Assembly (NCBI GenBank): GCA_029204225.1
Contig: CM055096.1
Location: forward strand, 42,032,901-42,096,900
DNA length: 64,000 bases
Origin: Diphasiastrum complanatum
Taxonomy: Eukaryota > Streptophyta > Lycopodiopsida > Lycopodiales > Lycopodiaceae
Direction of reading: 5' to 3'
The translations under genes and the position numbers were made by a program. The notes below the pieces were generated by a model, which worked only from the letters and a program-made list of their open reading frames with translations, was not told the origin of the DNA and ran no database searches. Positions 1 to 10,200 of the stretch are shown piece after piece; positions within the stretch are counted from its first letter, which is position 1; each line of letters opens with the position of its first letter.

Positions 1-1
1 G

Positions 2-292
2 ATCAGGGATCTAATTGAAAAGAAGATGTTGTAGACAACCTTCATCGGAGCGAAAGACATGGTTGGTGACGTCTTCACCAAAGCCCTGGACAAAGGACTT
101 TTTGAGAGACAGAGGAGCAGTCTCAGGATCGTAAAGCTATCATGCTTTGAGAGGGAGCTGAAGAAACAAAACGTTTCTATTTACAAACCTTTGCTAGCTT
201 TCAGCCCTCTGCCTGACGAAGATGTTCGCGAACACAAAAGTCAAAAGACACAAAGCACGAAAGTTTTGCGAACACCTGAAGGAAAGACATGA
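2..292 (+). pseudogene. Ty1/copia RNase H C-terminal tail (remnant)
   Basis: The frame opening at base 2 reads IRDLIEKKML, a stop, then TTFIGAKDMVGDVFTKAL. This is the closing segment of a copia RNase H, whose usual signature is (V/A)ADIFTKAL. A TAG lies inside it, so the frame is broken. It continues as DKGLFERQRSSL, a block repeated at 7,531-7,600 in a second copy. In copia elements this tail ends the polyprotein that copies the element RNA into DNA. The rest of the element lies outside the window to the left. The identification rests on the FTKAL block and on the shared downstream sequence; the element's own 5' part cannot be judged. Confidence 0.75.
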
Positions 293-912
293 ACACGAAA
301 GATTTGCGAATGAGAATCTTTTGCGGTCCAACACGAGAAATTCAGATGACGGAAACGAAACCAACGACGCAACACGAAAAATGTCGCGAAACCTTTTCTG
401 CCCTCACACTCCATAGAGTACCAGCAAAGATCATGCAAGTACCCAGAAGTACAAATATATGATATGATGGCATGACATCAGCAGATACACTCTAGGTCGT
501 GGCTAATCTATCACTCTTGTAATTTTTTGATTAGTTGTAGATGCTTAATCACTCTAATCTTAAAGCTACATAGAGCGACTATATACTTACTAGATGATAC
601 TTGACACATACATGAAGAAGTCTGATGCTAGTAAGCAATCAAGACGAAATACAGAAAAAAAAAAATCCGTCTGCGTGTGAGACGAGTTCTGTGATCAGGA
701 TCTATAGAGATCCACAAGTCCGCTAGTAAGCGAGACATCCACTCGTGAGAGAACTGTATTTCTCTCAAGCCAATGCACTGTATGATCTTGAATGCAAATG
801 TGTTTGTTGTTATTTCTGTGTCTGATTCTCCTATTCATTTAATTCTGCACATCGGTTGAATTTGTCGAATCTACATTAATTTATAAACGTAGATCACTAG
901 TGCCTGACTACA
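293..912 (+). repeat. 3' untranslated region and LTR-like end of the copia copy at 1-292
   Basis: The stretch begins with spaced TTCGCGAA/TTTGCGAA words (208-400). It continues with a CTTGTAATTTTTTGATTAG segment, a TATATA-like box near 570, CGCTAGTAAGCG near 720, and ends GTGCCTGACTACA at 912. The order of these words matches 10,201-10,980 and, in part, 7,871-8,170, so three copies share one 3' region. Ending in CA fits an LTR end. The start of the LTR is not resolved. Confidence 0.55.
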
Positions 913-1344
913 TTCTGGAGGACTATAGGAGTGATTCAGCGACCGCATCTGAACTCCATCCGAATCGCATTGAATCGCGGTTGCTTCGCTTTCACAACTG
1001 TTTCACGACCACGAAATTTCATCTTCAGATCTATGTTGGGAAAACCCTCAAGAAAAAAAGCAAACCAAAACACATGAAAATGCTATTACATTATTTTAGT
1101 GATAGAAACCCGGTACAATCTATATTCATCTACTTCTCAATCATCTCTATCATCAAATAACTATAAAATCGGGTATGTTAATTATAGCTTAAAAATCTGC
1201 AATCTCTGTAATAATACATTGTGGCCTTAAAAGATAGTTATGAGTCGGTGCTCAAGCAGAATGAGCTGGAAATTACTAATCTCCATTTCATGTATACGAC
1301 ATCAGCCAACCCTCGAGAAAATGATTGTTGCCGAGGATCAAGCC
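913..1344. other. No recognisable feature
   Basis: Short open frames are present but show no family motif. I see no gene, repeat or RNA here. Confidence 0.5.
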
Positions 1345-1830
1345 ATGACTCAGTATACCCAATTAAGCATGGCTCCTAGCAATAGTCTTACTCTTGAGTT
1401 GGTGTTGAGGGTATTTACTGTACATAAATAAATTAGGTGTGAGGGCCATGGTATCCTGCGTAAGCCCATAGCCCAATGAGCACATGTAAATATTGCTTTA
1501 TGAAATAAAATAGACTTGGGCCATATAAATAAAATAATGTAAAGGCCCAAAGTCTAAGTTGATTAAGTCTTATTTAGGTCCTAAGTACTAGTCAAAGTCA
1601 AAGTGGTGGTAGGTGGAGTGTGCTTCTTTGTGCACCTTAGATTTAGATGTGTTTCATTTGAAAGGTTAGGATTTCAATCCTCCCATCCATGAAGTAGCCA
1701 ATAGAAGCAAAGAGGCAAGGGCCTTCCCAAGAATAAAAAGACACGTCTTGTACTCCATTTTACATGCTAATAGAGAGGAGGAAACTCTACCATTTTGTGG
1801 ATTCAGGCATCCCCATCAACTTTTGCTTTC
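1345..1830 (+). repeat. LTR-like dispersed repeat related to 30,848-31,340
   Basis: Blocks such as GTGTGAGGGCC, AAGCCCATAGCCCAATGAGCAC, AGCCAAT and GGGCCTTCCCAAGAATAAAAAGACAC recur in the same order near 30,950-31,280. There the repeat follows a Ty3/gypsy integrase fragment, so this copy is probably a solo or truncated gypsy LTR. AATAAAAAGA could be a TATA-type promoter element or a poly(A) signal. No TG...CA boundaries or target duplication could be fixed. Confidence 0.5.
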
Positions 1831-2830
1831 TTGTCTAATGCTTTTCATTGAAGCTTTCTATTTTTCTATGCTTTGCTATTTCCATGGATCATGCTTTTTT
1901 AAGGTTTCTCCATTATATTAAAGCAATAGCTAATGAGCAACCTCCCTCTAGCTCTTCGCTCCTTCCTCCATTTCACCTATATTTATGATGGCATGTGTGG
2001 TTAGAGTTAGGATTGGGGGTTGCACTCTCATGATGATATCTTGCAATCTTGTGTGTAGAATGCTCATATTTTGCTATTTTTGATTCCACACATGTGAAAT
2101 ACAATAGGGTACTACAATTGTATGGACAACAAACATATTTTATGTTTTGGTTCATGTTTGATCAGTATCTCTTAGAGTTTGCATCTCATTTTGTATGTAG
2201 ATGCTGATTTTTCTACGTTGGAGGATTGTTAGTTTGCTCCTTATTGTAACCAAAGATCAGGGACATGGATTGGATCTTGAATGATCTGAAATCCTTCACA
2301 TGTGGTCGTTATGTTGTCAGACTGTGAAGCGCTCTTCCTGTGGTTTGCCTGTCTCCTGGATTCTCAGGGGCTAGATCAGTATTGGGTCTAGGTTTGATTG
2401 GGACGGTTTCGTCTACTACAATCCTCCCTTGGTGTTCTAGGAAGCTCTATCTCGATTTGGGGTCCTGGAGAATGTCTTAGTCATTGAGATTTAAGTGTGA
2501 CTAAGAAAATCCTTTCTCAAATGTAAAGGATTGGCAAATCATTTTGCTTCAACCTTTGTATAAACTTAACAAACCAAAGGGTTGTCCAACTATCACTAGC
2601 CAAAACAAACTTGACAAATTTTGTCGACCATGTATTGCAATCCCCCATGCTCTAACCCTCACTCATTCACGCTACACCATCTCTCCCAACTCATTGGTTT
2701 GGAATTTTATGGATGTACATCATGAGGCCTTTACTTTATGGCTAAAATGTAGGAAAAATAGTAATCATTCTTCCACAGAGAACACGATGCAAGTTTGAAT
2801 AAATCAAACCAATATCAGTGTCTTTAATCG
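1831..2830. other. No recognisable gene
   Basis: Mixed-composition sequence. Open frames of up to 84 codons exist (for example 2,544-2,798 on the plus strand), but none shows a domain, motif or repeat relationship that I can support. Confidence 0.5.
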
Positions 2831-3640
2831 GGATTGTATCTGATTTATGTACTAACAATATTAGTTCTAATTGAATATGCGTGCGAAAATTATATACGGA
2901 AGTAAGAGACAACTTAAGACAATTTAGACAATCAGAAACTATTGATTAAAAAATGAATTTGTATAATTTTGAATATGATTCATAAATATACATCTCTTGG
3001 TGTCTTATCTCGCTGTTGTGTCTCTGATTGAGTGAGTGTGTTACAACAAGTAGTGCACATGTATTTATATTGCTACAAGATAGGTCTTTTGGCCTTTCAA
3101 TGCTAAAACAGTATATCCAACCATTTACGATGGTTGATATTCAAATAGACGCTCTGTTTCCAGGGTCGAATAAATTTTGTTCGCGAATTATTTGCGATAG
3201 TCCATCTCTTCATCTCAACTTCGTGTTTCGCGAATTGTTTGCGACACTTGTCTCTTCACGACATTTTCGTCTTTCGCAAATTGTTCGCGACAGATGACAA
3301 TTCTTGAGCTTGAAGAAGAAATCTAAAATATTTTGTGAACTTTCGAGATAGTTTCACGACAAGTGAGCTCGAAGAACAATTCAAAAGATTCTGTGAATTG
3401 TTCGCGACAATTTCGTGAGATCTGAGGCTTGAACAAGAAACATAATATTTTGCGACAAGATTCTGTTCACGAATCTTTCGAGCTTCAACAAGAAAGCCAC
3501 GAGCTTCTACAAGAAACTGTTTCGCAAATCTTTCGCGAATCTTTCGAGTTGACTGCAAGACAAATTTTGTGAATCCTTCGCAAATCTTTTCGAATTAGTC
3601 ACGAATACAAATGTTTCAAGTTCACGTTCGTTTCTTTCTC
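2831..3640 (-). repeat. 3' noncoding/LTR side of copia copy A with TTCGCGA-word array
   Basis: It lies directly downstream, in the minus sense, of the RNase H remnant of copy A. Between 3,170 and 3,605 it holds about eight spaced copies of TTCGCGA, TTCGCAAA or TTCGTGA words, often as the palindrome TTCGCGAA. The array resembles the one at 208-400. It is probably U3 or 3' UTR sequence. The outer LTR end was not found. Confidence 0.45.
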
Positions 3641-3649
3641 ATCCTTTGT

Positions 3650-4395
3650 CAAGTAAACTGTGCGCTTTGTTGGTAGAGTCAAGATCTGTTTGATCAGCAG
3701 TATTCTACAGCTCCCTCGCAAAGTGGCAGTTGGATTAACCCCAATCTTCTTCGCTGCTTCTCGAACAAAGCTTCACTTAGTGGCTTTGAAGATATCAGCT
3801 GTCATTTCCTATGTGGGTATGAAGACTTTCTTCAGTATCTTCTTCTCGACTAAGTCTCAAATCACATGATACTTGATAGCTATGTGCTTCATTTTCGAGT
3901 GAAATACAAGATCTTTTGTAAGATAGATTGCTGAAGTGTTATCCATTAACGAGACATAAGGTTCAGAACTAGATTCATCAAATTCTTCCAATATCTATTT
4001 AATCCAGATCAGTTCATTTGCCACCTTGGCTGCTGCTACATATTTCGTGTCACAGGAAGATTGAGCTACTGCTATTTGCTTCTTGCTAATCCAGAGTATG
4101 GTTGCGCCAGATGCTAGAGTACAACCTCCTGAAATACTTTTGCTATCATCCTTCATGGATGCCCACCTTGCGTCACTGTAAGATTCGATGTGAAATCCAG
4201 CTTCCTTCGAATAACATAGTCCATAGTCTTTCGTTTCCTAGAGATATTGTAGTACTCTCTTTGCCAACTTCCAATGCAATGATCCGGGGTTATGATTATA
4301 TTGGCTCAGCCTATATACTGCAAATGCTATATCACGTCTGGTGTTGTTTGTTAGATATAACAATGATCCAATCAGCCTTAATGTTTTTATTCATG
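3650..4395 (-). pseudogene. copia copy A: RT C-terminal end and RNase H
   Basis: On the minus strand the order is a degraded L-I-G-S-L-L-Y-L-T-N and tRRDIAFAVYRLSQY block (end of the copia RT region). Then come SDARWASMKDDSKSISG and the ILWISKKQIAVAQSSCDTKY block of RNase H, then AADIF-like tail sequence around 3,700. Several stops and frame changes interrupt it, so it is not functional. RNase H would remove RNA from the RNA-DNA hybrid during reverse transcription. The RT palm with its Y-x-D-D motif is missing between this piece and the N-terminal RT piece that ends at 4,407. Confidence 0.75.
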
Positions 4396-4406
4396 TGACA
4401 TCTGTA

Positions 4407-4830
4407 TTATGGATATTCTTGGCTTACAAAGCCAAGTGGTTGGTCCATGAATAAGTCTTCTTCCAATTCTGCGTGCAGGAAAGCAGTTTTCTCATCCACA
4501 ATATGGATTTTCAGATCATGAGCCACTGCATACACGAATAACAAGCGAATTGGTGTATGTTTGACTACAGGTGAGAAAGTATCAGTGTAGTCGATCCCAT
4601 ACTTCTGTGAAAATCCTTTAGTAACCAACCTTGCCTTGTATTTGATGTTTTCTCCATTAGGACCCATTTTGATCTTATAGATCCACTTGCATTTGACTGG
4701 TTTTCAGCCATCAGGTATAGGTGCAAGTGTCCATACATTGTTCTTGTACATGAATGACATTTTGTCCTCCATTGTCTGAATTCAACGATCTTTATCTGGT
4801 CCATCTACAACTTCCTTGAATGTTTGAGGT
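4407..4830 (-). pseudogene. copia copy A: reverse transcriptase N-terminal part
   Basis: The minus strand reads KARLVTKGFSQKYGIDYTDT followed by FSPVVKHTPIRLLF and QPLGFVSQEYP. This is the standard opening of a copia RT (usually KARLVAKGFTQ..G.DY..TFSPV). Upstream, in another frame, lies the linker with an EDKMSFMYKNNVWTLAPIP-like stretch. The piece stops right after the QPLGF block and jumps to RNase H sequence at about 4,390, so the catalytic palm and YVDD are deleted. A frameshift near 4,670 separates linker and RT. Confidence 0.85.
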
Positions 4831-5054
4831 TCGTTAGAGAATCCACAAAATTCGATGGCTGTATTAAAAACATTCTGACCATATCTTTCTGGTGGTTTTC
4901 ATTGTCTATCGGATCTTCTCACAAGTGGTTTCGAGTTCGATTCTGCAGGGTTCGAGTGCGATTCTAATTCAAGCTTTTCCGTTGGAATTCGAGCTGGCGA
5001 TTCAAGTCTGTCAGGCACTCGATCTTGACTTCTTTCTAAATCTGGTAGCTCTCT

Positions 5055-5930
5055 TTAATCTTCTGCTTGTTTTTCTTCTATTGTTGTTGGTAGCTCATAA
5101 TAATTTTTGAGAATTTCATAGCCGACTAGATCACTGTTTGCTATGTATTTTGTCTCATCAAATTTAACATCTTGAACAACTTTTATCTTGCCAGTTTCGG
5201 GTACATAAACATGATAATATGACGAATGTAACTCGAATCCTACTAGAAATCCTTGTTTTGTCTTTTCATCAAGTTTCTTTCTCAACTTATCTAGTATGTG
5301 CATATACACTGCGCATCCAAATGTTTGAACATGTGCAAGATTTGGCTTCGATTTCCACCATATCTCATGAGGAGTTTTATCCAATATTTGAGATTTCAGA
5401 ATACAATTTTGAAGATAATTTGATGTAGCCACTGCTTCTGCCCACAACTATTTTGGTGCTTTCGCATGAGCCATCATACACTTTGCAGCTTCCATCAGTG
5501 TATGATTCCTTCGTTCAGCTATTCCATTGTGCTGAGGTGTGTAAGATGCAGTCTTCGTGTGCATAATACCTCGATCAGTATAGTAAGCTTTGAATTAATT
5601 GGAAATGTACTCACCTCCACGATCTGTGTGAATTTACTTCAGCTTATTGCTTGTCTGCTTCTCATCCCAATTCGTATACACAACAAATTTTTCGAAAGTT
5701 TAAGATGTAGTACGAATAAAGTATACTACAACGAACTTGCTAAAGTCATCAATAAACGTAATGAAGTACTTTGCATCACCCAACGACAATACTTCGAATG
5801 GCCCACAAATATCTGAATGCACAATTTCAAGTACCTTAGTTGCTTTATGAACATCCTTACCGAAAGGTGTTCTAGTCATCTTGCCTTTAAGACATGATTC
5901 GCAGGTAGTTCGAATATCTCTACTTTTGAT
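5055..5930 (-). pseudogene. copia copy A: integrase
   Basis: In minus-strand order it shows VHSDICGPFEVLSLGDAKYF and FITFIDDFSKF (first catalytic Asp region), then TDRGGEYIS (second Asp). After these come TPQHNGIAERRNHTLMEAAK (catalytic Glu) and LWAEAVATSNYLQN..TPHEIWW..KP with an FGC block. This is the D,D35E rve integrase core with its C-terminal extension. It would insert element DNA into the chromosome. At least three in-frame stops, for example before LWAEAV, break it. The last 130 residues (5,055-5,447) remain open. Confidence 0.85.
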
Positions 5931-6160
5931 TCCGACTCCTTGAATTCTCTAACGTTTGTTGGCTTGGTACAAGGCTTCCATGTTCCTGTGACATAGCCTC
6001 TTGTGCCACAATACATCTGTTGATTCCCGAGTTTGATTGACTTGTTCGATTCTTGTTCAAATGTTTAGGTGATATAATTTTCCTTCTCTATTGCCTTTAG
6101 CAACCAGGTTATAAAAATCTTCCTCGAATAGTTTACAAGAGTTCTTCGTGAAGTGGCAAG
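5931..6160 (-). pseudogene. copia copy A: GAG-pre-integrase segment
   Basis: It contains WHKRLCHRNMEALYQANK and CESCLKGKMTRTPFGK, the H-x-R-L-G-H and C-x2-C pattern of the zinc-binding domain that precedes copia integrases. It is interrupted by stops. The copy ends near 6,160; no gag or protease follows on this strand. Plus-strand copy 2 begins shortly after, so the two elements lie head to head. Confidence 0.7.
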
Positions 6161-6357
6161 ATTCATTAGATTGTTGGTAGATCATAGGTTGATCAAGATT
6201 TCTTCATTCTATGTGTTGATTTGCTAGTGATAAGTGCTAGAAGAAAATTGAGATCTTCCATATCTTTGTGATTTCTTTTTGGAAAAATTCGTTGTATTTC
6301 AAAAGAGTGATTTGTGCATTGGAACAGGTTGAAAGAGAAATATCAGGTCATTGCAAC

Positions 6358-7142
6358 ATGGCTAAAATGAGTGGATTCATGTTGGAAGGAAACGATAAGC
6401 TTACCTCATCCAACTACTCTACATGGAAGGTGAGTATGGAATCACTTCTTGAAATGCATGAGTTAATGGATATTGTTGTAGGGTTGGAGGAGAGACGCTT
6501 GGTTCAACAAGAGCAATTGAGGTATGCCAAGAGAGCAAAGAAAGCTCTACACATGATCAAGATGAATGTTACGCTACTCAAGGAGATTGGTAAGTCCAAT
6601 TCATCTCGAGAGGCTTGGAAAGCCTTGAAGAAGCTTTATGAATCCAAGTCTACATCTAGAGTGTTGACTCTAAGAAGACAAAGCTTTCAAAGCATACAAA
6701 AGAAAGAAGAGAGTCCTAATACTTTTGTTTTGAGAGTGAAGGTTTAAGTGATGAGTTAGCTTGCATTGATGAGAGCATTAAGAAAGGAGAGCTTGTTCAA
6801 GTTAATCTTAAAAGGATGCTCATGCTAACATTGTACAAAGTCTTACTATTCAAAAAACGTTTCCAATTTTGGTGGATCTTCAAGAGATCTTGATCAATGA
6901 AAAATATAGGCTTCAAGCAAGAGGTGGATCTACATCGACATCTCAAGATGAGGAGGCCATGTTCATCAAGAGCAAGTTCAAGCATAAAGGTAAGGGCAAG
7001 TGGTCTAAAGGACAAGATCATGGTGAGTCTTCTTCTGTTGGTAAGAAGAAAGATAGGTCTAAATTGAAGTTCTATTGTGGCATCAAAGGCCACTTTGCTG
7101 GTGATTGCTACAAAAAGGAGAGAGATCAAGGAGACAAGCAAG
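6358..7142 (+). pseudogene. copia copy 2: Gag (UBN2-type) with degenerate zinc knuckle
   Basis: ATG at 6,358 opens MAKMSGFMLEGNDKLTSSNY, then STWKVSMESLLEMHELMDIV, the usual copia Gag start in which the protein binds a Trp-containing N-terminal motif. The first frame ends at 6,747. Gag sequence resumes in another frame at 6,869 and reaches FYCGIKGHFAGDCYKK near 7,070-7,118. That zinc knuckle has Phe in place of the first Cys of C-x2-C-x4-H-x4-C. Gag would package element RNA into virus-like particles in the cytoplasm. A frameshift and the altered knuckle mark it as inactive. Confidence 0.8.
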
Positions 7143-7538
7143 GTAATCTAACTCTTGATGAGGATGGTGTTGATGTTCAAAACACAAATGATGATGCTCT
7201 TGTGATGTCTTCATGTTTGAGTTCTATTGTTGGAGATATTGATCCATGGTGGATTGATAGTGGAGCAAGCTTACACATGACTTTACGGAGTATTTCACTT
7301 CTTTATTGGCATACAGAGATGACAAGAGGGTGATCTACACGGCCAATGATGGTGAGTGTGCAATCAAAGGGATTGGCACAGTTCCTATTTCTCTCTCTAC
7401 AAATAGGAATGTTCATTTGAAGGATGTTTTGTTCATTCCATCTACTACCAAGAACCTCCTTAGTGTGAGTCAATTGCTAAGTAAAGGTCTTAAAGTGGAG
7501 TTTAATGGAGATGCTTGTATGATCAAAAGAGACAAAGG
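7143..7538 (+). pseudogene. copia copy 2: aspartic protease
   Basis: WWIDSGASLHMT (7,250-7,285) is the catalytic D-S-G-A motif of the copia protease that cuts the Gag-Pol precursor. After a frame change at about 7,306 the downstream part reads YTANDGECAIKGIGTVPI and KDVLFIPSTTKNLLSVSQLL. The frame then runs through VEFNGDACMIKR directly into DKGLFDRQR of the RNase H tail at 7,531. Pre-integrase, integrase, RT and nearly all of RNase H are missing. The short shared word gacaaagg at the joint suggests a microhomology deletion. Confidence 0.8.
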
Positions 7539-7700
7539 TTTGTTTGATAGACAGAGGAAGAGTCTGGGAGTTATAAAGCTACCACGCTTTGAGAGGGAGG
7601 TGAAGAAAAAAATTGTTTCCGGCCACAAAGCTATGATAGCTTTAGAGCTCAAGGTAGAAAAGAAACAAGGGAGCTATGTGGTCGTGAACAAAAAAGCTTA
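7531..7700 (+). pseudogene. RNase H tail fused to protease in copia copy 2
   Basis: DKGLFDRQRKSLGVIKLPRF and EREVKKKIVSGHKAMIALEL match, with substitutions, DKGLFERQRSSLRIVKL at 90-160 of the first copy, where the block follows FTKAL. Here it follows protease sequence instead. It is therefore the tail left after an internal deletion, in frame with the protease and ending at the stop at 7,699. Confidence 0.75.
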
Positions 7701-7870
7701 AGGACCACATACATGAAGACGAACGTGAACAGAAAAGCTTTGAGAACCGAAGACATGAACGTGAACAGAAAAGCTTCGAGGACCGAAGACATGAAGATGA
7801 ACAAGAACAGAAAAGCTTTGAGGACCGAAGACACGAACACGAACATGAACATGAACACAAAGATAAAAGG
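7686..7870 (+). repeat. Tandem repeat, units of 36-42 bp, in copia copy 2 3' region
   Basis: GAACAGAAAAGCTT-type words start at about 7,686, 7,727, 7,763 and 7,805, each followed by a GAGGACCGAAGACATGAA-type word. Four imperfect units with spacings of 41, 36 and 42 bp. A single related unit (GCGAACAGAAAACCTTAGAG) occurs in copy 3 at about 10,280. Confidence 0.75.
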
Positions 7871-8170
7871 TTCATGGACCCAGGACAACCTAATGACAAA
7901 GCCAAGGGCACAAGAAGACATGAAGACCAAAGTGACAACGGATCTCCACATGTGAAAGGACAGATGAGATCGCGGAAGTACTAGGAGGACGTCATCCTCC
8001 AGAGACTGACAGGATACCATTAGGACGTGCCTAATCAACCATTTTTGTAATCTTCTGATTTGCTAATCATGTCCTCCTCTATACATACATGTAGATCCTT
8101 ATTATTAATTAAGCAATTGTAGTAGATTGGCAATATACCAATGTAAGCTCAGCATTGTGAAGCAACTTCT
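7871..8170 (+). repeat. 3' noncoding/LTR-like region of copia copy 2
   Basis: Words such as GGATCTCCACATGT, CATCCTCCAGAGACTGACA, ATCAACCATTTTTGTAAT and CATGTAGATCCT recur in order at 10,430-10,620 in copy 3. A TATACATA box lies near 8,080. Homology fades near 8,170, short of the longer 3' end seen in copy 3. Confidence 0.6.
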
Positions 8171-8473
8171 CCCGGATAGAGTGATCATCATACCATGGGG
8201 AGAAAGTGCACCAAGGGGCAAGACAAACCATATCATTTCAAGGACAAGGTAGCTGTTGATCCCGCATTGGAGTGATTATTTAAAATTCCATCGATTTTGG
8301 CAAGTTAGGCCAAATCACGTGGTGGCATCTCCTTGTTGACACGATCCAGGCCTTTGTCTGTGAACTTCAATTTTCCCTTGATTGCTTTGGTTTTATACAT
8401 GAGTACCTTGTAAATCTTCTAATTGTTTTTCATTGGGCTTCATTAAGGCACTATAGGAGCAGTTTTTGGCAAA
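8171..8473 (+). other. Spacer and leader before copia copy 3
   Basis: No coding motif. It lies between the 3' end of copy 2 and the Gag start at 8,474, so part may be the leader of copy 3. No primer-binding site was recognised. Confidence 0.4.
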
Positions 8474-9345
8474 ATGACAAAATTAGGGAAGTCCATGCTT
8501 GGAGAAGCCCGCAAATTGGATGGGGTATCCAATCATAGCATTTGGAGATTCAAAATGAAGAGTTTTTTCATGGAAAAGGAGTTGTGGGACATCGTCACTG
8601 GGGTGGAGCAACGCCCAACTACAACTCCAGCTGACATACAAAAGGGCACAAAAGGCCTTATCAATGATAAATTTGCCAGTTAAGGACCATGTAATTGCCC
8701 ATATTACTGAGTTTGTGACAACAAGAGGTGCCTGGGAAGCACTTAGAACATAGTTTCAAACAACGACCCCCTCTAGAATGATGTTTTTGAGGAGCAAACT
8801 CATAGGTGTTCACATGGAGAAAAAAAATGAGAGGATAGGATTTTATTTCGCGCGAATTAAGTAGTTACAAGACCAGTTGATAGCTTTTGGAGAACCAATA
8901 AGAGATGTTGAGCTTGTGCACATAGCTATGAATGGCCTATTTGAAAACTTCCAAATGTTTGCAAGTGGCATTGCTTCGAGGGAGAGGTTACCAATGTTCA
9001 AGAACCTTCACGATATCCTATTATAGGAGGAGCAGAGGCGAGAAGTAGTGAAATCTCGACAACCCTCATCAAAAGAGCAAGCAATGCTAGCTAAAGGGAA
9101 GCATAAGTACAAGAAGCAACCCAAGAAATTAAATGTAGAGGATGATGATAAAGGAAAGTGTTTCTATTGCCAAAAGCTTGGACATTGGGCAAGACTAGAT
9201 TTCTGCAAGGAGAAGGTGGATATTAAGAAAGTCAAAGTGAAGCAGTTGACCAATCTTGATGAGGAAGAGAATGATAGGGAAAATGAAGGCCAAGGCACGA
9301 GATTTGCAACAACATTAGCATCACAGAATTCCATTGATCACATGA
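8474..9345 (+). pseudogene. copia copy 3: Gag with zinc knuckle
   Basis: ATG at 8,474 gives MTKLGKSMLGEARKLDGVSN, then SIWRFKMKSFFMEKELWDIV, closely like the Gag start of element C at 62,551. The frame shifts at about 8,640 and continues as VKDHVIAHITEFVTTRGAWE. It is open again from 9,048 (MKSRQPSSKEQAMLAKGKHK). CFYCQKLGHWARLDFC at 9,160-9,207 is a zinc knuckle with one extra residue before the last Cys. At least one TAG lies inside. Copy 3 belongs to the same lineage as C but is much more decayed. Confidence 0.8.
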
Positions 9346-9615
9346 ATTGTTATGTGGACTCAAGAGCAACATGACACATGACTGTTGGCAACAAGTTGTG
9401 GTTCAAAATCCTAGAGCTTACCAATAATGGAGATAGAGTTGCATAGGCGAATGACAATGAGTGCCAAATCCATGGAGTTGGTATAGTGCCTATTCAATTT
9501 CCTGATGGACATGTGAAGGTAATAAAAAATGTGTTGTATGTTCATGGCCTTCAAAAAAGTCTATTATCTATTGGTACAATGACGGATCATAAGTTGAAGT
9601 AGAGTTCAATAATAA
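9346..9615 (+). pseudogene. copia copy 3: aspartic protease
   Basis: CYVDSRAT, a stop, then HMTVGNKLWF replaces the expected D-S-G-A-T-x-H-M-T, so the glycine next to the catalytic Asp is Arg and a TGA follows. Downstream ANDNECQIHGVGIVPIQF and VIKNVLYVHGLQKSLLSIG match the protease C-terminal half of element C. It is inactive by both changes. Confidence 0.75.
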
Positions 9616-9633
9616 AAATGTCAGACCAAGAAT

Positions 9634-10200
9634 GTGAAACAAAGTTTCAAGGTGATTATTGATGGCTTTAGAAATAAAACTTGTGGCTTATACAAGTTGA
9701 ATGCGGTTGTTATAAAGTGCAACACATTAGCATCAACATATATATTGCAAAGTGATTTATGGCATAGGCGATTGGGGCATATGAACTTCAAAAGCTTGAG
9801 GCTGCTTCACAAGCTCAAGATGGTAACATGCCTACCAAATTTGGATGACAAAGAAGAGTCCATTTGCAAGGGGTGTTTGATAGGCAAATTAAATAAGGAG
9901 AAGTCCAACAAAGAAGAGGCAACAAGGGCAAAACAAGTGCTTGAGCTGATGCACTTGGATTTATGTGGGCCAACGAAGGTAATGTCCATTGGTGGAGCAT
10001 TTTATTTCCTGACCTTCATTGATGATTACTCACGGAAGACCTTGTTCTACATGGTTAAAACCCATTTGGATATTTTAAGAGCTTCAAAGCATTAGTGGAA
10101 CACCAATCATGTGTCAAGATGAAGGTACTTAGATTTGATCATGGTCGTGAGTATTTATCCACATCTTTTATTGATTTTTGCAAACAACATGGCATTAAAC
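9634..10200 (+). pseudogene. copia copy 3: pre-integrase and integrase start, truncated
   Basis: The open frame 9,634-10,095 shows LWHRRLGHMNFKSLRLLHKL and CKGCLIGKL (zinc-binding pre-integrase). It then shows LELMHLDLCGPTKVMSIGGA and FLTFIDDYSRKT (first catalytic Asp of D,D35E). It continues in another frame with a weak RFDHGREYL-like block and ends at KQHGIK near 10,200. There it joins the 3' region CTGAAGAAACAAA... shared with 160-180 of the first copy. The integrase Glu region, RT and RNase H are therefore deleted. Confidence 0.8.

Noticed and set aside
5219-5816. Plus-strand frames over the copia A integrase
   Set aside because: They are antisense to clearly recognisable integrase sequence on the minus strand.
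7686-7870. CRISPR array from spaced repeats
   Set aside because: Units are imperfect, contiguous and coding-like in a plant retroelement; no spacers of uniform length.
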